DNA of 64,000 nucleotides from NCBI RefSeq assembly GCF_000003815.2, contig NC_049979.1, positions 11,633,381 to 11,697,380 on the forward strand, read 5' to 3'. A program made the position numbers and the translations under genes. The DNA is from Branchiostoma floridae. Its lineage: Eukaryota; Chordata; Leptocardii; Amphioxiformes; Branchiostomatidae. A model generated the notes under the pieces. The model saw only the letters and a list, made by a program, of their open reading frames with translations, was not told the origin of the DNA and did not search any database. Below, in pieces: positions 34,241-46,000 of this stretch. Position 1 is the first letter of the stretch, and each line of letters begins with the position of its first letter.

Positions 34241-34659
34241 ATGTCAATGCAACCAGCACGTACAGGTGACAGCGAAAAGAATCACCTCGTTGGTGAGGGC
34301 GGAGGATTCAACAGTGGCGGTGCTCTGGATGGCAGTCCTCACCCGGCGCGCCGGCTACCTACCCACGGCAACTGCCCGGGCCGTTTGCGATCTACCAGCC
34401 CCGCCAACAACATCCAGCTTATCCTCCAACGGCTGGCGTTCAGTACGACAATGGCAACGATGGTAGCGGATTCAGCAAAGAAGCTGTGTCCAGAACTGGG
34501 GCGACTCCAGGAAATGACACAGGGGAACAACATACAGACGGATGTATTAGAATTCGCGGCATTGTCGCAACAGTCGTATTTCTCTTTGTAGTAGCATTTA
34601 TTATACCTATAGTAATAAATATCCAGAAGTTCAAATCCCAACCTTCAAGCATTCCCTGA
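34241..34659 (+). pseudogene. Proline-rich tail-anchored protein, copy 2, frameshifted
   Basis: The start MSMQPARTGDSEKN is homologous to the other copies, but one net frameshift near 34340-34360 takes the reading frame off the family sequence. Past that point another frame keeps the family pattern: PGPFAIYQPRQQHPAYPPT, then a hydrophobic segment IVATVVFLFVVAFIIPIVI and a stop at 34657-34659. One break plus the missing TATA box suggests a recent pseudogene, or an assembly error if expression is found. The conserved 3' UTR of copies 1 and 3 is absent. Confidence 0.75.
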
Positions 34660-34759
34660 GGCACAAACATCGAAAGGCCATAATAAACTCTGACTGAATT
34701 ATTTTCTAACTCAAAAAGTGTAATTGGAAAGGCGAGCTGTCATTCAGGTGACATCAATA

Positions 34760-34935
34760 CGACAGTAACTGCCCCAGGTGCGGCCATGGGACTGTAGGTT
34801 TTGAACCACTCACACCCGGGAGGACCCCAGCCTACTCTTTTCGATAAGTGTGGTGGGATCTTTTACGTGCTCGAGGTGTGGCTCTCCTCAAACAAGGACC
34901 TCCATTTAACGTTCTATCCGAGGGACGGCCCTAAC
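34760..34935. repeat. Dispersed repeat related to 15800-15925
   Basis: Shared order of words: TTTTACGTGCTCGAGG, CTCCTCAAACAAGGACCT, TTAACG and ATCCGAGGGACGG. Encodes nothing visible. Downstream, 35170-35340 is a diverged tandem repeat of about 60 bp (GTTAATTTGGTTTT...). Confidence 0.6.
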
Positions 34936-35925
34936 TGAAGCTAGGTGCTCATTTTCACCTAAGTGAAATTAGGAAAGTCGTGTTAAGTGCATTTCCCAAT
35001 TTTGCAAGTTTTATCCCTATTATGAGCAATGTATTTTTAATATGAAAGTTATTCTGTAAAAATATACAAACCGTTCGAAAATAAAATGTGCTGATAAATT
35101 ATTTCTGTTTGCCCCATTCTTTCTGTTATGTTCCTGCCTTATATTACGTTAAGGTTAAACTGTTGGTTAATTCGTTTGGCAATATAATTTTATGTTATCT
35201 AAGTTGATCCGGTTTTGTACGATCTTTATGTTTATATTACTTAAGTTAATTTGGTTTTATAAAACCTTATGTATAATTATGTTATTGAAGTTAATTTGGT
35301 TTTGTTGAACTTAATGTATGACTTATGTTCGGGGTTCTACCCCCAGGGGGCTTTGAAAAACGCCGTCAGGTGATATGCTTCAAAGAGTAAACAAACAAAC
35401 TTTCGTCTCGGGATATCTAATTTTGCAAAGATACCGGGAAGTGCATTCTGAGAATGCTACAATGCACTGTGGAGGGACAATGACGTGTCTTTAGTCCCTT
35501 ACATTTGTTCAGGCTCATCATGGAACCGATCACATTGAAATTTTCTCTCCTGTTATATGTAATGTCTTAACTTGTGTCCACAAAATAGCTCTTTACCTTT
35601 AGTGTGTTATAACAACTCAAGTCTTCAAAATTGAGTCTGCACTTGCTTTAAAAAAAATTGCAACTTTTCGGAACTCCAAACGGATGGTGCCTCGTAGCCC
35701 AAGGAAGACAAATAAGATGATTGTGATACTGTCCATGGAACTAGTTGTACGTTGTACATCGTTTCTGTAATGGTATAACGTTACATGTATTGGAGCACGT
35801 GTCCGTCATTGACCGACCATAGCCAGACAAGCTGGATTTCGAGCCGCCCACACCAAGAGGTGTCTCAAGCACTTGAAACAGGAAGGGTTAGCGACTCCTA
35901 TCTGTACCCTGCAACAGAAACCTAT

Positions 35926-36026
35926 TCTCCAAGCAGAGGTTGGGTCGCGGGGATAAGTAGTTGCGGGAGTCAGTAAAATCCCGGCCACTAGCCTACTACT
36001 CCCCGCGCCCAACCTCTGCTTGGAGA
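35926..36026. mobile_element. Short foldback element, TCTCCAAGCAGAGGTTGGG ends
   Basis: About 100 bp with inverted arms of some 30 bp: TCTCCAAGCAGAGGTTGGGT and GCCCAACCTCTGCTTGGAGA. No target duplication is clear. The terminal word resembles the TAATCTCC MITE family. A lone end of the same type occurs near 50945. Confidence 0.75.
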
Positions 36027-36042
36027 CAACATTGTTACGACC

Positions 36043-36440
36043 AACATTGGACAAGGCTGTGGAAACTCCCATGGCTTGTCAGTCATTGACCGACAATAAC
36101 CGGACAACAAAATTTTCCAGGCAGGAAACATTGGACAAGGCTGTGGAAACTTCCATGACTTGTCAGTCATTGACCGACAGTAACCGGACAACAAAATTTT
36201 CCAGGCAGGCAACATTGGACAAGGCTGTGGAAACTTCCATGACTTGTCAGTCATTGACCGAACATAACCGGACAACAAAATTTTCCAGGCAGGCAATATT
36301 GGACAAGGCTGTGGAAACTTCCATGTCTTGTCAGTCATTGACCGAACATAACCGGACAAAAAATTTTCCAGCCAGGCAATATTGGACAAGGCTGTGGAAA
36401 CTTCCATGACATGTCAACCACTGACCGACAGTAACCGGAC
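36043..36440 (+). repeat. 84-bp tandem repeat upstream of proline-rich gene 3
   Basis: Copies start at 36043, 36127, 36211, 36295 and 36378, so the period is 84 bp with one single-base loss. The unit contains TTGGACAAGGCTGTGGAAAC, TGTCAGTCATTGACCGA and TAACCGGACAACAAAATTTT. It amplifies the same upstream word that occurs once or twice before genes 1 and 2. Confidence 0.92.
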
Positions 36441-37103
36441 AAGACTCAAATTAGTTGACCGCCGTGACACAACCACCCAACATTGAACAAGCTGTGGATA
36501 CCTGCAGGCGCAAACTGTGGTCAATGGGTTTAACGAAGTGTATGAAACGAATACCGTACGTCAGACAGTGAACTCATTTACCATCAAGAATATTCAACGT
36601 TATCTGGGTTCTATTGTCATAATACCGCATCATTGCGGCATTACGGGAGTGGGAAGTGCATCCTATACACCTAATAAAACCCAAGACCATTCAACTGTGA
36701 AATTCCTTCTGTTTTTCATCGGTCTATGTTCCGTGGGCTTCCGATCCCTATGTAACATCGTCATTAATTCGATCTATAACTACCAGAATCACATGGGCCA
36801 GCTACATTATCTGCAATATTTGGGTAGCACATCATTAAAGGTAAAACGAAAAGACATGATACCGTCAGCTTATGTACAAGGTTTGGTAAAATATGACCTC
36901 TAACGTTATGTCACTTCAAAATATCGCTCTCCTATCCAGAGTTCAGGAACACGCTTACGTCATCAGGTAATTATACAGTTGGGTTCAATGCCCGGACGCC
37001 AAAAGGGGTTGGGCAGAGCGTCACAAATTTGGTCCTTTTTTAGATCATAATTAGACATCATGATCTCATTGAATATGCCAGAAATTTTTACCACAGAGAA
37101 GAA

Positions 37104-37111
37104 TATAAAAG
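37104..37111 (+). promoter_or_regulatory. TATA box of proline-rich gene 3
   Basis: TATAAAAG in GAATATAAAAGAGCC, aligned with the TATA box of copy 1. The first exon ends at 37316 before GTATGC, and the acceptor ends at 37821. Confidence 0.75.
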
Positions 37112-37828
37112 AGCCAACCTGACTACACATTTCTTAGAGGACAGTTGCAAGGCGGCAATCGACCACTGCCTATCAGCTTTGACTTGGCAGATTCTCACTC
37201 ATTCATTCAGTACTTCTACAGACCACCTGATTGAAGAATCCGGAAGTATATTGCATCGCCAGAACGGTTGGTCGACTGAGATTCTCGAACAAGCGTCAAA
37301 CGGTCAGCAAGTAAAGGTATGCTGGAATGTAACTTTTTAAAATGTCATTTCATGTCAAGGAAATCTCAACGTAACACACACATATTATACTCTAAAGTCA
37401 TTATCTCAATTTAATCATGACAAGCATGTTGATGTTTCACGCTACAAAATTAAGTTGCCGTCATGTGTCGAGAGACACTATTAACGTTACAGACTTTGTG
37501 AAAAATAAGTATCAAAGCAGGCGAGGCGGGTAATCGAGTCCCTATCTATATCCCGGTAACCATTTCATTCGCCCAGATATTGATTAATGTCTTAAACTTA
37601 TTGTGATTGACCCACCATTGTCAGGTAAATGTTTATCAGGGACGGTGAGCAGCAATTTGATTTGTAAAATATGCTAGAAACGTGACCGGTAGTTTTTAGA
37701 TAATGGGGAGTGAAGTTTGTGCTAGCACTCCCTCTGTCTATCAGTCAGTCTAAAAGACTATAGGACTAGTACCTGAAAAAAGATTAATCTTAAAGGCAAC
37801 GTAAACATCATCACTTTTCAGTTACAAG

Positions 37829-38212
37829 ATGTCAGTGCAACTAGCACCTATGGGTGACAGCGGAAAGGGTCATGGCGGAGGTTACATTAGTGGCGGTACC
37901 GGCCAGTATTCCAGCCCCCGACAACCGGCTCCCTACCCGCAGCAACCGCCCGGCCAATATGCGACCTACCAGCCCGGCCAACAACATCCAGCTTATCCTC
38001 CAACACCTGGCCCCCAGAGCAACAAGGGCTCCAGCGGCAGCGAATTCAGCACGGTAGCTGTCCCTGTGGGGACAGGGGTGACTTCGGGGCCGGTGACAGA
38101 GGAGCAACGCCCAAGCAGATGTACTAAAGCTCGCTGCGTCATCGCAGTAGTCGTATGTGCCTGTCTAGGGGCAATACCTGGTATAATAAGGCTTGTCAAG
38201 TTATACCAGTAA
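37829..38212 (+). CDS. Proline-rich tail-anchored membrane protein, copy 3
   Basis: A single coding exon encodes 127 aa, again seven bases after a TTTTCAG acceptor. It has one copy of the proline-rich segment (PRQPAPYPQQPPGQYATYQP, about 30-49), where copy 1 has two. The linker TVAVPVGTGVTSGP and the Cys/Arg stretch RCTKARC lead into the C-terminal hydrophobic segment CVIAVVVCACLGAIPGII at about 103-120. No family is recognised and no signal peptide is present. TATA promoter, 5' UTR intron and 3' UTR all match copy 1, so both are probably expressed. Function is unknown. Confidence 0.8.
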   Translation: MSVQLAPMGDSGKGHGGGYISGGTGQYSSPRQPAPYPQQPPGQYATYQPGQQHPAYPPTPGPQSNKGSSGSEFSTVAVPVGTGVTSGPVTEEQRPSRCTKARCVIAVVVCACLGAIPGIIRLVKLYQ

Positions 38213-38687
38213 GACTTGCCCCAATTCAGCCCTGCTTATTGAAACATCGAAACGCCAACTGCTGACACGCTCAAATGTAGTTCTGTGGCTGTCTAAAAAA
38301 CTTTTAGCGGACAGTATGCTAACGCTACTCATTCTCCACAGCTAGATTTTGCAGTAAATATTTGCTGATTTTAATGACGTCGATAGTATGTATTCAAACA
38401 TGGTATTCTAAAGCAATTCAGAATTTTGTAGAATGTCGGTTGAATATGGTCAAAATATTTTTCTTCATGACTATAAGCACTATTTTCATATCAAAGTTTT
38501 TCTGTACGTGTAACTTGAAAATCACGACAATATTCGAAACTCCTACCGGAGAATGTCGGTCGTGGAGGCTACTCTCAAGACAAATGAGATACGTAATGAT
38601 ATATTGTTATGAACGCCATGAAAGGTTACGGAGTGCGGGAGTGACTACTAGTATTTGTGTGTATGGCTCCCCTTTAATATAGTCAAA

Positions 38688-38745
38688 CCTGTCTGCAGTG
38701 ACCACTTAAGGTACTAGAGACAAGTGGTCACAGTAGACAATGTGA
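38688..38745. mobile_element. Short inverted-repeat element, AACCTGTC...GACA
   Basis: CAAACCTGTCTGCAGTGACC and its imperfect complement GGTCACAGTAGACAATGTG flank a short centre. It belongs to the GTGACC family. It lies within a 3' UTR block of unit 3 that is itself duplicated (38370-38510 against 38930-39080). Confidence 0.55.
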
Positions 38746-39083
38746 AAAGTCATAGGTGTGTAGGTATTCTCTATAGCTAAACTTAAGCCAAAATTTTTAT
38801 GTATGAAATCAACCCCTTTTAAGGTGTGAATTCTATACAAACCTCCATGTGCACTTTTTACTGCTCACTATATAACCAGAATATATAACTTAAGCTATAA
38901 TCAAGAATTAGGACTCTGGCATTGTGTTCTTATCCAGACTTTTACTGGCAGCTCTTTGTATTCATAGAAACATAGTTTCTGAGGCAACTTGGAATTCTGA
39001 AGAATGCTTCAAGTTGAGTATGGTCAAAATGTTTTCTTCCTAACTACATTGGATATATTAATGTACAAATATACAGGTGTAAA

Positions 39084-39089
39084 AATAAA
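39084..39089 (+). terminator. Polyadenylation signal of proline-rich gene 3
   Basis: AATAAA in the same sequence context as the signal after gene 1 at 32264. Confidence 0.55.
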
Positions 39090-40009
39090 TAACACTGGTA
39101 TGGAAAGAGCAATTTCTCTTTGGTCCCATTACTTTCAAGTCATACCAACAGACACATTATTTTGAAAGATATCATGAAGTAGATCCTGAAGATAACAAGA
39201 TTCACTGTGGGGTTAGATGAAATGGCTATTCATTTTCTATTAGTTCAAACTCACCATCCTACTTATTCAAACATCATTGAACCTAACTGTCTATCACACG
39301 GAAAGCTTTCTTTCCTTGTTATATGTTATATTTTTATGACCACAAACTAGTCAAAGCAATCTTTTGAAACAAGTTATCTTACATTATCAGCTTCCTTGGT
39401 CCCAAAACTACTAATCTACAGAGTCAGCATTTATATACAATTGTTGCATCTCATCCAACATTGTTGGGGAACATCTTACATTTGAACATTACTTACAGCA
39501 CTGTGTGCACAGAATAAATTGCCTTTACTTAGTTACTAAACTTTTCACGAAGAACAGACATAAACATATACATAATGTGTCATGTAATTTCAAACAGTAC
39601 ATTTGACTTCAGACAATTTCACTGGACTCTTTTTTACTGTAAATCTACACAAAGTATGGACAAAGTATGGAGGCCAACGAACTCCGATCAGTAATGCTGG
39701 ACAGAAACGTGTGGAGACACTGGTGTCACCTCCCAAAAGAGGATGATCTGAAATGAACTGAACTGTAAACATTGACACTTGCAGCTTGAGGTTTTTACAG
39801 AGCCTTGGTGAAAAGATTCCAAACAAAGCAGTCAAACATGGCAGACCATCTTAAACCATATTGTTTTGTGACGAGGTAAGAAATAACACACAAATACAAT
39901 CAGATGGATTACCAATGATTTGCTACATTAGAATCTACACAACAACAGACACCTGCAACATGAAGTCCTGAGGGAGTTACTAGTAGGTTACAAACTAGCT
40001 ACAGATATG
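39090..40009. other. Interval between proline-rich gene 3 and SDCCAG8
   Basis: AT-rich with no recognised exon. It should hold the 3' UTR of the minus-strand SDCCAG8 gene; I did not find an unambiguous signal for its end. Confidence 0.4.
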
Positions 40010-43000
40010 TCACAAATCCACGGGACCATTGTCGATGTCCAGGGCTGGTCGGGGACGACCCGTGCCCATGAAAGAGTCGGGGTTGGTCATCTGGCTGCGG
40101 AGGAATTCCACCTCCTGGCACAGCGACTGGCGGTCCTGCATTAGGCCGTTCTGTTTGGTCAGCAACTCCAGAACCTGAGATGTATCAAAAACACACTCTA
40201 GCTCATCATTGCATAGCTAAAAAAAAGGAAAGTGACCTTGGAGGGGAAAGGAGATTTATTTTTGATGTTGCAGTTGAAACAATTCTGAAGTACTGGTACA
40301 GCAGTAATGCATTGGAATATTCATGGTGTCATGGGGCAGAGAGACCACTGCCATAACTGGAAAAAGAAAACCACCACAAAGTTTCAAAATTTACAAAATT
40401 TATACTTGGATATACTGTACTGTATCTAGTTCATCAGCTAACATAAATCTGTAATTAGCTATTTTTCCTCGACACAAAAATAAACTGCATAATGCTAGTT
40501 CACCTTTATCCATGGGGTAACCTATATCAATTGATTTTAAAAACGGTGTATTTAGAGATATCAAGTCGACAGATGGTAGAAACAAACTGCAATATTTTCT
40601 AAACCAAACTGCAATATTTTCTAAATCAAACTGCAATATTTTCTAAATCAAACTCTACAATGTTTACAATATTTGCTGGTTGAAACCACTATTCATAAAC
40701 TTCATCATAACAAGTTACATAAGAAGTATGCTGCATCACCTGCTGGGCGCTGTTCTGTGCATGCTGGTCCATCTGCTTCAGCCTTGTCTTCATGCGCTGG
40801 TGCAGGCGGCCGTGTTCCACACACTGCTGCTCCAGGCCCTTCTCACGCTCGCTCGCCTTCGCCAGCCGCAAGGACAGATCCTCGTTCAGCTGAGACAACC
40901 GCCCAACATCAGACCTGCAGATGAGACAATGTTACTAACATGCAAGCCTGATTAAATCATGCTCCTGCCAACATGTTGAAGATTCTACCTGAGACATAAA
41001 GTGACAACTGGGGTGGGGTTGTGTGGCGTAAGGGCAGGGTGTTTGGCACATAACCCAGAGGTTACCAATGCTGGTGTGGCAGTTGGGCAGTTATACAGGG
41101 CAAACAACACAAAAAGCTGCAGGATCTGTAAGTACTGGCTCAGCACTGACAGAAGTGGCGTGGGATAGCGTGAAAGAGACGATGAAACCTTGAGGCAGGC
41201 CACTTTATGTTCAGTTGAGGAGACCTCATAAAGTATCAAGTAGGTAAACAACGCAGAACCCCGTGCATAAAAAACTAGTCCATAAATACATGTACCCACC
41301 TGTACCTCTCCCCCAGCTCCTCCAGTTTGGTGGTGAGGTCCCTGCACTCGTCCCTAAGGCGCGAGATCAGGTCCTTCTGGGTGGTCACCAGGGTGTCCAA
41401 GTCTACTGAGGACTGGGCTGGGGGACAACATTCAACAGATGAATATAGTAAATGTAGTAGACTGGTTTATTCAAAACAACAAGACTTACATGCCTCCTGG
41501 CAGCTCTTTGGAACACATGTTTTTGATCATGCATATAGCCATGTATAGGAAGAGCATTCTGCATGTAGCTCTGCCCTATTTAGCAAATTCTCAGGCAATA
41601 GACACACTTTACCTTGCTGCCTCTCCTTTTGCTCCATCTCGGCTATGAGCTGTTTTTCTCTCCTCTGAGCGTGCTCGATGGCCTCCTTCAGGTCATCACT
41701 CCGGCCACGCTCTATACTCTCCTTCTCCATACGAGCAAGGTTTGCCTGGAGAAATGGCAGCACAAGTCAAGTTAGCAGGATATGATTTATGGTATGCACA
41801 AAAATAACACAAATATCTTTAGAGCCATCCATTGCTTGTGAAAGTGCTGATATGATTCTTCACAATGCTGTGCTGTGAAAATTATGCTGTGCAAATTGCT
41901 AGGTTTAAGTGTAGGTTTAATAGTATGTACATCCAAACCTGTACCACTGATCACCTGGACATTGTGGCCACTTTTTAGAGGTCCTTTGGAGAACCCTGTC
42001 TGTAGTGGCCACATTTGCTTCAAAATCCCATAAGGGGTCAGTATAGACAGGTTTGTCTGTACACACATTAAATAAGTGGTTGTATTAATCAGTGGGGTAA
42101 CCAACATCAGTTTTTAAAAACAGGGTAATAGTATGTAGGGGATCTAGGGATATCAAGCATGTCAAGTTGTTGTAGTCTGAAATCAATATCAATAAATACC
42201 CAGTTTTCAAAAACAACAGATATAGGTTACCCCCTGGATTAAGGCAAACTAGCGTTAGACATAGCCACCCCGATGATATGAATGAACCTGGTTCTGCTGG
42301 CCTTCCTTTAACACACAAGGCCCCCTATCCCCGGGAGTCTGAACCACAGGGAGGTTGGGGAGGGAAGCATGGTGGGGAAAACACACATTCATATTGTGAG
42401 AATTTATTGTTGCTTTAAAAAAAAATGATCACAAAATGAGGCTTTCATTTTTTCATACCTTTGAGTAAAGTGTACTTTCATTTTCAAGCTGCCCTTTATC
42501 ATATTAGCATATATATTATACTAGCAGTTTAAAACTAATGATTCAGAAATAAAATGTAACATACATGGTGATGAATCGGAACTTCCATTTATAACCACCG
42601 ATTGACAGAACAATTGTGACCAACAGGAACGCTTGAAATGCTACAATGCTACAAATGCTATTACTGAGTTCATTGACAACACATCTGGTATGTGACATAA
42701 GACTGACCTCTCTCTGCAGTGCATTCATGGCCTCAGTTAGGTGCACCCCTTCCTCCCTGCTGTCCATGGCTTCCTTCTCCGCCTGGCGTAGTCTCCGCCG
42801 CAACTCTGCAACCTCGTCCGACAGCCGAGAATGCTCCTGGACATAAGGCGTGAGAAGTTATGAAACTGATATTTTTGTTGCGGCTACACAAAAGTCCAAT
42901 TGACACATACATGTCAATCAATCTCCTATATATCAACTCCTCAATCAAGCAGCTTAGCCCACATCAATCGCGTCACAGATATCCAACCTTGTACAAACAA

Positions 43001-46000
43001 ACAAACAAATCAGCTACCACAAGGACTGTTACAGATACTCTTACTTTCCAAGAACAGTCGTAGACTGGAACTCTCTACCATATTCAACCTCTCAAATACT
43101 AGATCCTGTAAAGTTCAGGGAGGAGGTCTCCCAACACCTGAGGAACTGGAAATAACCGCACAGTGCCACTTCCTGACAGTTTGACCCCAACTAAAGGGGT
43201 GTTTATCCAGACCAAGATAGCCTGGATGTGTACTTGATTCAATCGTGATGTTCAAAAATTCAAGGGAAACCTCCACTAAAATACGCAAAAGGATATACTA
43301 ACACATCCCCTCCATGCTAGTAGTTCATGTTAAAGACATATTTGAATCATAAAGCCCCCTGACCTGGTCTGTTTCTTTTCTCTCCCTCTCCAGCTTCTGC
43401 TTGAGCCTGGTCATCTCCTCCTCTGCCTCATGTTTGGCCCTCACAGCCCTGGACAGGTCACTCTGTACCCCATCAGACATCTGCGGAGAGCAACAGTTGT
43501 GCTACTAAACTTGATCTTTGATTTAGGCCATGATGATTTGATTATATGGAATTATATGGTTCATCTTATGGGAACCCCCAAATAAAAAATTTGCCCCCAA
43601 AATGTTCATTATGAAATCTAGGTGATCAGATAGGTAGAACAAGAACAACAGGCTCTTTTGCTATCATTCTGAGCCAAGGTAACATTGAAGATTAATAAAC
43701 TTGGGTGATAAAGAGGCTTTGACCACTCTACGTAAGAGTGTTACTTGAAGATAACAATCAAAAAGGTATCCAAAGTCATGGAAGTCCTGACCATGTCTAC
43801 ATCTGCCCCCTGCGTGGAGAGGTGTCCTTTAGTCTCGTCCAGCTCAGACCGCAGAGAAGCCTTGTCCCTGGCAGCCTGCTCCAGCTCAGCCTGGAGGGAG
43901 AGCTGGGACTTCTCCAAGGACGACATCTGTCATGAAATTCATATGGATGTAATGTAGATTGGACTTATTCCTCAAGCTACCGACATCTTTCACACAGCAG
44001 TCATCCCTCAGTAAGACGTACTAGTAATACTACACTGCTGCCACATCAGGCACAAGGAAGACACTGAAATACTTCTGAGGGCGACTGTGGTGTGATAGAT
44101 GTCAGTTAGCTGAGAAATTAGTCCACTCCACTACATGAAATTCATTATGTAGTTAGAAGAAAATGAATTTAATTTTTGAATTACACGTAGTTTACAGCAT
44201 AGGTTGTTCAGAACATACATTGTACATTGACATATTCAAGAGAAGCTTTATGACAGATCATACACAAACAACAGTGCAGGAAAATGTGCATTCAAAAGCC
44301 AAAAATAAAGACAAAACTTTCAGGACAACAACCATGTACACACTCCTAAATCTGCAACCTCTGCAATCTGCAGTTATTTAAGACATAACAGAATTCTAGA
44401 GGTGATTCCATATAAAAACATTAAAAAAGTCAGAACCAATAAATATGTAATGACCTTGTTCTTGAGCTGTTCCACCTGCTGCTGGTACTCCCTCTGGACA
44501 GCCTCCCTCTCTCCCTTAACCCTCCTGTTTGTGTCATTGATGATGTCCTCTAGCCTCTTCCTCTGATTTGCCAACTCCTCAGTCACCTGCGCTCTCTGCA
44601 CCAGAGCCTAGAGAGACCATGAGATGTGGGAAGTTGAAGTTGACATATCAGATGCAAAGTACAATCACAGATGGTGGCATCTTATCTATTCTCATACACT
44701 AAAATCTGCATTACATGCTTTACATATTGTAATTGTGAAGCCATCTATATCAGACAAGCAGCGCCGTCTCCAGCTTTAGTTGGGAGCCCATCTGCTTTGT
44801 TATATCGATCATCTTAGGCCTTAATTAATACATTTTCACAAATTTTGCGACATGAAGTTCAGAATTTTTGGATGGACAGAGTGAAACTTTTTTCTGTCCC
44901 AACAAGCAAATTTCTGTCGCGGGACGGAAGGACGGGTCCCGTTAACAGCACTGCAGATGAGTGAATCTGAGCCTGAATATGATGAATTCCAGACTACAGT
45001 TGAGTTACGTGAAGGCTTGTATTGATTCTCTCCCTTCACCTCTGTCTTCTCCAGGTGAGCCTGCTCCACCAGCGCGACACTCTGCTTCACCTGCTCGTAC
45101 GCCTCGTCCTCTCTCTGCTTCATCTCCGACATCAGCGAGCGCGTCTGGGACAGGGCGTCCATCAACTCATCCCTCTCTCTAACATAACAACCAGGATGGC
45201 AATGATTACAGTTTTCTATTTCTCATCAATCAATCAATCAAGCAAGCAAGCAATCAATCAAGCAAGCAAGCAATAAATTCCATTTTCCAGGCTTTGGTTT
45301 AAGTTTTTATTTGTCAGTAGAAATAAACATCTAGAAACAGCCAAGTAACAATCTCCAAATTAAGGCGCCAACCTGAGTACCTGACAGTACAGGCACCTGT
45401 TGATCACACCTGATGCATACCTCTCTCACCTAAACATAACACCTAATGAAGAATCTGATGTTTACCTGGTGACCCTCTGTAGGTTCTGTTCCAGGGTGCC
45501 CACCTGAGTACCAGACAGCACGGCCTCCTGTTGTGCACACCTGATGCACACCCCGCCCACCTGCCGCGCCTCCCCCACACCTGTACCCAGCAGGCCCAGG
45601 GACTCTTGCTGTCTGACCTTGGCCTGAAGGGCATTGCACTCCTCCTCTTTCCTGCCAAGTTCTGACCTGGGAAAACAGTAAAAACTTCAGTCCATGCTAC
45701 AGACTGTCTTTAGACATTTTGCAATCAATGAATTTTGTAGTAGGGAAACATAATATACAAGTAGCAATCAGCTACAGCTATAGCAATATCTAAAACAGAA
45801 TGTATATACTTTCAGAAATCAGAAACCAGGGTGAATCTCATGCATGAATAGGAAGATCCATACTTTGTGGTTTTCAGAAGAGCCTCTAGTTGTCCAGTCT
45901 TTGCTGTATACAGTGCCTTCAGTCTCTCCTGAATGGTAAAAGAAGTTAACCAAAGTCAAAACTATTCTATGTCAGATGTTGAGTGGATAATGTATCAATC

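Noticed and set aside
36020-36409. Open frame of 129 codons with a 28-residue repeat, and a 139-codon frame on the other strand
   Set aside because: Both follow automatically from an 84-bp tandem repeat, whose period is divisible by three. The single-copy versions of the sequence upstream of genes 1 and 2 do not keep the frame.
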